Assembly: GCA_052390415.1 (NCBI GenBank) | Contig: JBQTGY010000094.1 | Span: forward strand, 1-64,000 | Source of the DNA: JANNWF01 sp052390415 | GTDB taxonomy: Bacteria; Pseudomonadota; Gammaproteobacteria; Xanthomonadales; Xanthomonadaceae | Length of the DNA: 64,000 nucleotides | Direction of reading: 5' to 3' | Part shown: in pieces, positions 60,544-64,000 of the stretch | Position numbering within the stretch: position 1 is the first letter of the stretch | Layout of the letters: every line of letters begins with the position of its first letter | Notes under the pieces: model-generated | Database searches by the model: none | Seen by the model: only the letters and a program-made list of their open reading frames with translations | Told to the model about the DNA's origin: nothing | Translations under genes and position numbers: made by a program

Positions 60544-63500
60544 TCAGCCGCGCGCCGCGAGTCGTGATTCTGGTCTTCGTCCTGCTGGCGGTGATCCTTG
60601 AGTTGGGTCTGGTCGCTTATTGGAACCTGCTGCTCGAGCCCCGCTTGCGTCGCGAGGCGCAACTGCAGGCGCAGGTGTTGGCACAGGCGCAAGCAGCGCC
60701 CATCGCCCAATCCTTGTCGACCGAGGCCGAGCAGGACCGGCTGTTGCGGCTGGACGAAACCATCGACGCGATCATGTTGTTGCGCGATCCGGTGCACGAA
60801 ACACCGTTCTTCGGAGCGCTGAAACTGCGCATCGACTACAGCAGTCTGGCGGCCACGGCAGGCAGCCTGGAGCGCGACGCAGGCGATGTGGATGCGACTG
60901 GATTTGCGGTCAGCAGCGAGCTTTACGATCCGTTTGGCGGTGGTCTGGTGGGCGTCGCCCACTTTGTCGTCAACGACCGCTTCTTCGTTGCCTTCAGCAC
61001 CGACGTACGCAATCAATTGATCGCCCAGGGCAGCTTCCTGGCCTTGCTGCTGGCCGGTTTGGGTGGTGCGCTGGCGACCTTGCTCGGCAAGTTGGAGCGG
61101 CAGCAGGAGCAACGCCTGCTGGCCGAACAGGCGTTGGCCGCGAATGAGCGTAAGTACAGCCGCTTGATCGACAATCTCAGCCACTATTTTGTGTATGCGC
61201 GCGACCCGTCGGGGCAGTTGCTGTCAGTCAGCGATTCCGTCACCCGTGTGTTGGGTGTCAGCGCGATGGAGTTGCTGCGTGGACGCGCGGACTTGCTCAC
61301 CAATGATCCGATCAATCAGCAGTCCTTGCAGCGCTTGCAGGCCACGCGCCTGGAAGCGACCAGTCAGTTCGAGTTCGAAGTGAAGAACAGCGCCAACGAA
61401 GTGCGTCGCATCGAATGCAGCGAAGTGCTGGTGCGTGATGCCGACGGTGCGATCACGGCGATTGATGGCATCGCCCGCGACATCACCGAACAACGCCGCT
61501 TCGAGGCCGAACTACGCGAGGCGCGCGCAAAGGCCGAAGCAGCCAACCAGGCCAAGAGTCAGTTTCTGGCCAACATGAGCCACGAGATTCGAACGCCGAT
61601 GAATGCGGTCATCGGCATGGCCACCCTGCTTGCCAAGACTGCTCTCGAGCCGCGCCAACGGCAACTGCTGAGCCAACTGGATTCCTCGGCGCGGATGTTG
61701 CTGGGCATCCTCGACGACATTCTCGACTTGTCGCGGATCGAGGCCGGCAAACTCGGTCTGTTGACGCGCAGGTTTGATCTCGACGCCTTGTTGACCGACC
61801 TCACCACCGTGGTTGGACAGCGCGCCCGAGATAGTCGGCTCGACGTCTTGATCGATCTCGATCCGGCGGTGCCGCGGCAACTTCTGGGCGATGCGATGCG
61901 TCTGCAGCAGGTGCTGGTCAATCTGGTGGTGAATGCCTTGAAGTTCACCGAGCGCGGTGAAGTGGTGATCAGCATTCGCGCCGATCAGCAACAGGGATCG
62001 CGGCTGAGTCTGCGATTCAGCATCCGCGACACGGGCATTGGCATCGATCCGGAGCACCTGCCTCGGCTGTTCGAATTGTTCACGCAGATGGATGAATCCA
62101 GCACCCGCAAGCACGGTGGCGCGGGATTGGGATTGGCGATCAGCAAACGCCTGGTCGAAATGATGGGCGGCGAGATGGGCGCCCAGAGCACGCCGGGTGT
62201 GGGCAGTACGTTCTGGTTCACTGCCAGCTTCGAGGCGGCGGCGGAGCCAGGAATCACCCTGCCGACCGCGGTGATGGGAACCAGCGGACTGCGTGCGCTG
62301 GTTGTCGACGACAATGTGACGGCGCGCGAGGTGTTCGGCAGCATGCTGGAGTCGCTGCGTTTTGAGGTTCGGCTGGCGGCCTCGGCCGAGAGCGCCTTGC
62401 TGATGATGGGACAGAATCAGCCGGCGGTTGATTTGCTGGTCATTGATTGGCAATTGCCTGGCATGAACGGCATCGAGGCGGTTCGCGCTTTGCGGCGGGA
62501 TGCGCGTTGCCCGGCCTGCGTGATGGTCACCGCGCATGGCGACGAACACTTGGCCGCCGAGGCCGAGCGCGCCGGCATCGATGTGTTCTTGCACAAGCCG
62601 GTCAGCCCATCGGCCTTGTTCGATGCCGCCATGCATGCCATCAGTCGACGCCGCCTGCCTCACGATGAGCGATCACAGCCCGCGCCATCACGGCCAAGTC
62701 GTTTTGCAACTGGGCAATCCGTGCTGTTGGCGGAGGACAATCCGATCAACCAGCAGGTTGCGGGCGAGTTGCTGGCGGGCTTCGGCCTCGACGTCGTATT
62801 TGCGGACAATGGCCTGATTGCCCTGCAACGCCTGCGCGAACGGGCAGTGGATCTGGTGTTGATGGATGTGCAGATGCCGGAGATGGACGGAATCGAAACC
62901 ACCGGTCGAATCAAGCTCGATCCCGCGCTGGCGAGCCTGCCGGTGATCGCCCTGACCGCGCACGCCATGGCTTCTGATCGCGAACGTTTCCTCGCGGCGG
63001 GCATGGACGACTATTTGAGCAAACCGATCGAAGAGCACGATCTGTGGCGGGTGTTGGCACGCTGGCTCGTTGTTGAAGCTGTCGAACCTCGATCCGGGTC
63101 ATTGTCGAGCGATCAAGGCGACCATGCGTTGCCAGTCTGGCCTGGGCTGGATATTGCAGGAGCGCTGGCCCGGCTCAACGGCAAGCAGGCGTTATTGTGG
63201 CGATTGCTGGACGAGTTTCGACGTCGCTACCAGCATGCGGCGCAAGAACTGAGCGCGCTGTGTGAGCGCGGGGACCTGCGCGCAGCGGCGGAGCGCGCGC
63301 ATGCAATCAAGGGTGCCGCGGCGACACTTGGCGCGACCGCGCTTGCCGATGTCGCCGAACAGCTTGAGCACACCTTGGATCACGCCGATCCCGTCCAACC
63401 ATCCCTCGCGGCCATGCAGGCAGCGCTCGATCAGTTGTTGGCATTTCCGCTGCCCGTGTCTGCTCCTGCTGCGTCGACGCGGGCGGCAGTGACCTGGCGT

Positions 63501-63707
63501 CCGGATGGCTTCCTGCAAGCACTCGCCAAGGCCATCAGCGAACAGCGCTTCGATGCCCTCGCGTTGCTCGACGAACTACCGCCCGAGGTGGCCGCCTGGC
63601 CCGAGGTCGCGCCGCTGCGCGCGGCGCTGGATCAACTCGATTTTGTGGTGGCGCAGACCCGGTTGGCGAGGTTGCGGCCCTTGCTGGAGGGAGCTTCGAA
63701 AACATGA
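60540..63707 (+). CDS. Hybrid sensor histidine kinase with two receivers and HPt
   Basis: A 1055-residue multi-domain kinase. An N-terminal periplasmic region is framed by membrane segments (about 7-28 and 165-185). Then come a PAS domain (about 205-315), HisKA with H348 (MSHEIRTPMNAVIG), HATPase (NLVVNALKFTERG), receiver 1 with D636 (LVIDWQLPGMNG), receiver 2 with D776 (VLMDVQMPEMDG) and HPt with H921 (RAHAIKGAAATLG). All phosphotransfer residues are present. ATG at 60540 overlaps the YfiR stop. It follows the periplasmic protein, and the next gene is a receiver protein. Confidence 0.92.
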   Translation: MISRAPRVVILVFVLLAVILELGLVAYWNLLLEPRLRREAQLQAQVLAQAQAAPIAQSLSTEAEQDRLLRLDETIDAIMLLRDPVHETPFFGALKLRIDYSSLAATAGSLERDAGDVDATGFAVSSELYDPFGGGLVGVAHFVVNDRFFVAFSTDVRNQLIAQGSFLALLLAGLGGALATLLGKLERQQEQRLLAEQALAANERKYSRLIDNLSHYFVYARDPSGQLLSVSDSVTRVLGVSAMELLRGRADLLTNDPINQQSLQRLQATRLEATSQFEFEVKNSANEVRRIECSEVLVRDADGAITAIDGIARDITEQRRFEAELREARAKAEAANQAKSQFLANMSHEIRTPMNAVIGMATLLAKTALEPRQRQLLSQLDSSARMLLGILDDILDLSRIEAGKLGLLTRRFDLDALLTDLTTVVGQRARDSRLDVLIDLDPAVPRQLLGDAMRLQQVLVNLVVNALKFTERGEVVISIRADQQQGSRLSLRFSIRDTGIGIDPEHLPRLFELFTQMDESSTRKHGGAGLGLAISKRLVEMMGGEMGAQSTPGVGSTFWFTASFEAAAEPGITLPTAVMGTSGLRALVVDDNVTAREVFGSMLESLRFEVRLAASAESALLMMGQNQPAVDLLVIDWQLPGMNGIEAVRALRRDARCPACVMVTAHGDEHLAAEAERAGIDVFLHKPVSPSALFDAAMHAISRRRLPHDERSQPAPSRPSRFATGQSVLLAEDNPINQQVAGELLAGFGLDVVFADNGLIALQRLRERAVDLVLMDVQMPEMDGIETTGRIKLDPALASLPVIALTAHAMASDRERFLAAGMDDYLSKPIEEHDLWRVLARWLVVEAVEPRSGSLSSDQGDHALPVWPGLDIAGALARLNGKQALLWRLLDEFRRRYQHAAQELSALCERGDLRAAAERAHAIKGAAATLGATALADVAEQLEHTLDHADPVQPSLAAMQAALDQLLAFPLPVSAPAASTRAAVTWRPDGFLQALAKAISEQRFDALALLDELPPEVAAWPEVAPLRAALDQLDFVVAQTRLARLRPLLEGASKT

Positions 63708-64000
63708 ACAGCCCCGAGATGAATTCTGCGCGCGACGCCCCGGTGTTGCCGCGTGTGCTGGTGGTTGATGACGAGCCGATCAACATACGAGTATTGGCCG
63801 AGGCCTTGTCCGCGCACTTTGATGTGCGTTGCACCACCCGCGGTGAAGACACCCTGCGACTCGCGGCCGAGTTCGCAGTTGATCTGATCCTGCTCGATCT
63901 GCAGATGCCGTTGCTGGATGGTTATGCCGTGCTGGCGACGCTGAAGGAAGACCCGATCTGTCGCGACATTCCGGTCATCATTGTCACCGCCATGAGCGAG
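63704..64000 (+). CDS. Response regulator, 3' truncated by the window
   Basis: An ATG at 63704, overlapping the kinase stop (ATGA), starts a frame open to the window end (99 residues). It is a receiver domain: RVLVVDDEPINIRVLAEAL, then DLILLDLQMPLLDGYAVL with phosphoacceptor D65 and IPVIIVTAMSE. An output domain is likely beyond 64000; the DDEPIN type often precedes GGDEF, HD-GYP or kinase output, which cannot be told here. It should receive phosphate from the kinase's HPt. Confidence 0.88.
   Translation, partial: MNSPEMNSARDAPVLPRVLVVDDEPINIRVLAEALSAHFDVRCTTRGEDTLRLAAEFAVDLILLDLQMPLLDGYAVLATLKEDPICRDIPVIIVTAMSE

Overview
The window is GC-rich, densely packed bacterial chromosome. Gene content and order suggest a gammaproteobacterium of the Xanthomonadales/Lysobacterales group: a complete ccm operon, scpA-scpB-rluB, smc-zipA-ligA, lolC-lolD-comEC-exbB-exbD-msbA, sdhCDAB with sdhE, ubiquinone-type polyprenyl synthase and KdkA-type LPS genes. 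The assignment rests on gene order and protein character only; no database search was possible.

Layout. (1) Positions 1 to about 4935 are the right end of an integrated element: sparse, poorly conserved small genes, a ParB-like protein, a DUF4238 protein, and a P4-type tyrosine integrase pointing away from an intact tRNA-Leu(CAA). The left end of the element is outside the window. (2) 5.1-8.4 kb: secreted metalloprotease, cysteine dioxygenase and a MetX-family O-acyltransferase. (3) 8.4-17.4 kb, minus strand: cytochrome c maturation genes ccmABCDEFGHI, preceded by a metallo-beta-lactamase-fold hydrolase and Kdo kinase in one overlapping chain. (4) 17.4-19.1 kb: heptosyltransferase, a palindrome-rich spacer, 4.5S SRP RNA and tRNA-Ser(GGA). 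(5) 19.2-25.2 kb: polyprenyl diphosphate synthase, ssb, rluB with a long Gly/Arg tail, scpB, scpA and a TsaC/YciO-type gene. (6) 25.3-34.6 kb, plus strand: yciI-like, bolA, a peptidyl-prolyl isomerase lipoprotein, smc, zipA, ligA and epmA. (7) 34.6-41.6 kb: an unrecognised Lys/Ala-rich protein, mtnA, gyrA, peroxiredoxin, hsp20 and cbpA. (8) 41.9-55.6 kb: orphan PhnD-like binding protein, ygfZ, sdhCDAB-sdhE-ygfX, then lolC-lolD-comEC-exbB-exbD-msbA. (9) 55.6-58.7 kb, minus strand: a four-gene ureide operon (puuE, uraD, alc, allA) taking allantoin and OHCU to glyoxylate. (10) 58.8-64.0 kb: a frameshifted and truncated thioesterase pseudogene, an OmpR-type response regulator, and a divergent unit of YfiR-like periplasmic protein, multi-domain hybrid histidine kinase and a receiver protein cut by the window edge.

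Most of the window is housekeeping. The parts worth a second look are the integrative element and its arm repeats, several repeat or hairpin insertions inside core operons (ccmA/ccmB, sdhA/sdhB, upstream of mtnA, beside ffs), natural variation at the quinolone-determining positions of GyrA, a Cys-Tyr type cysteine dioxygenase, and the YfiR/hybrid-kinase signalling unit at the right edge.
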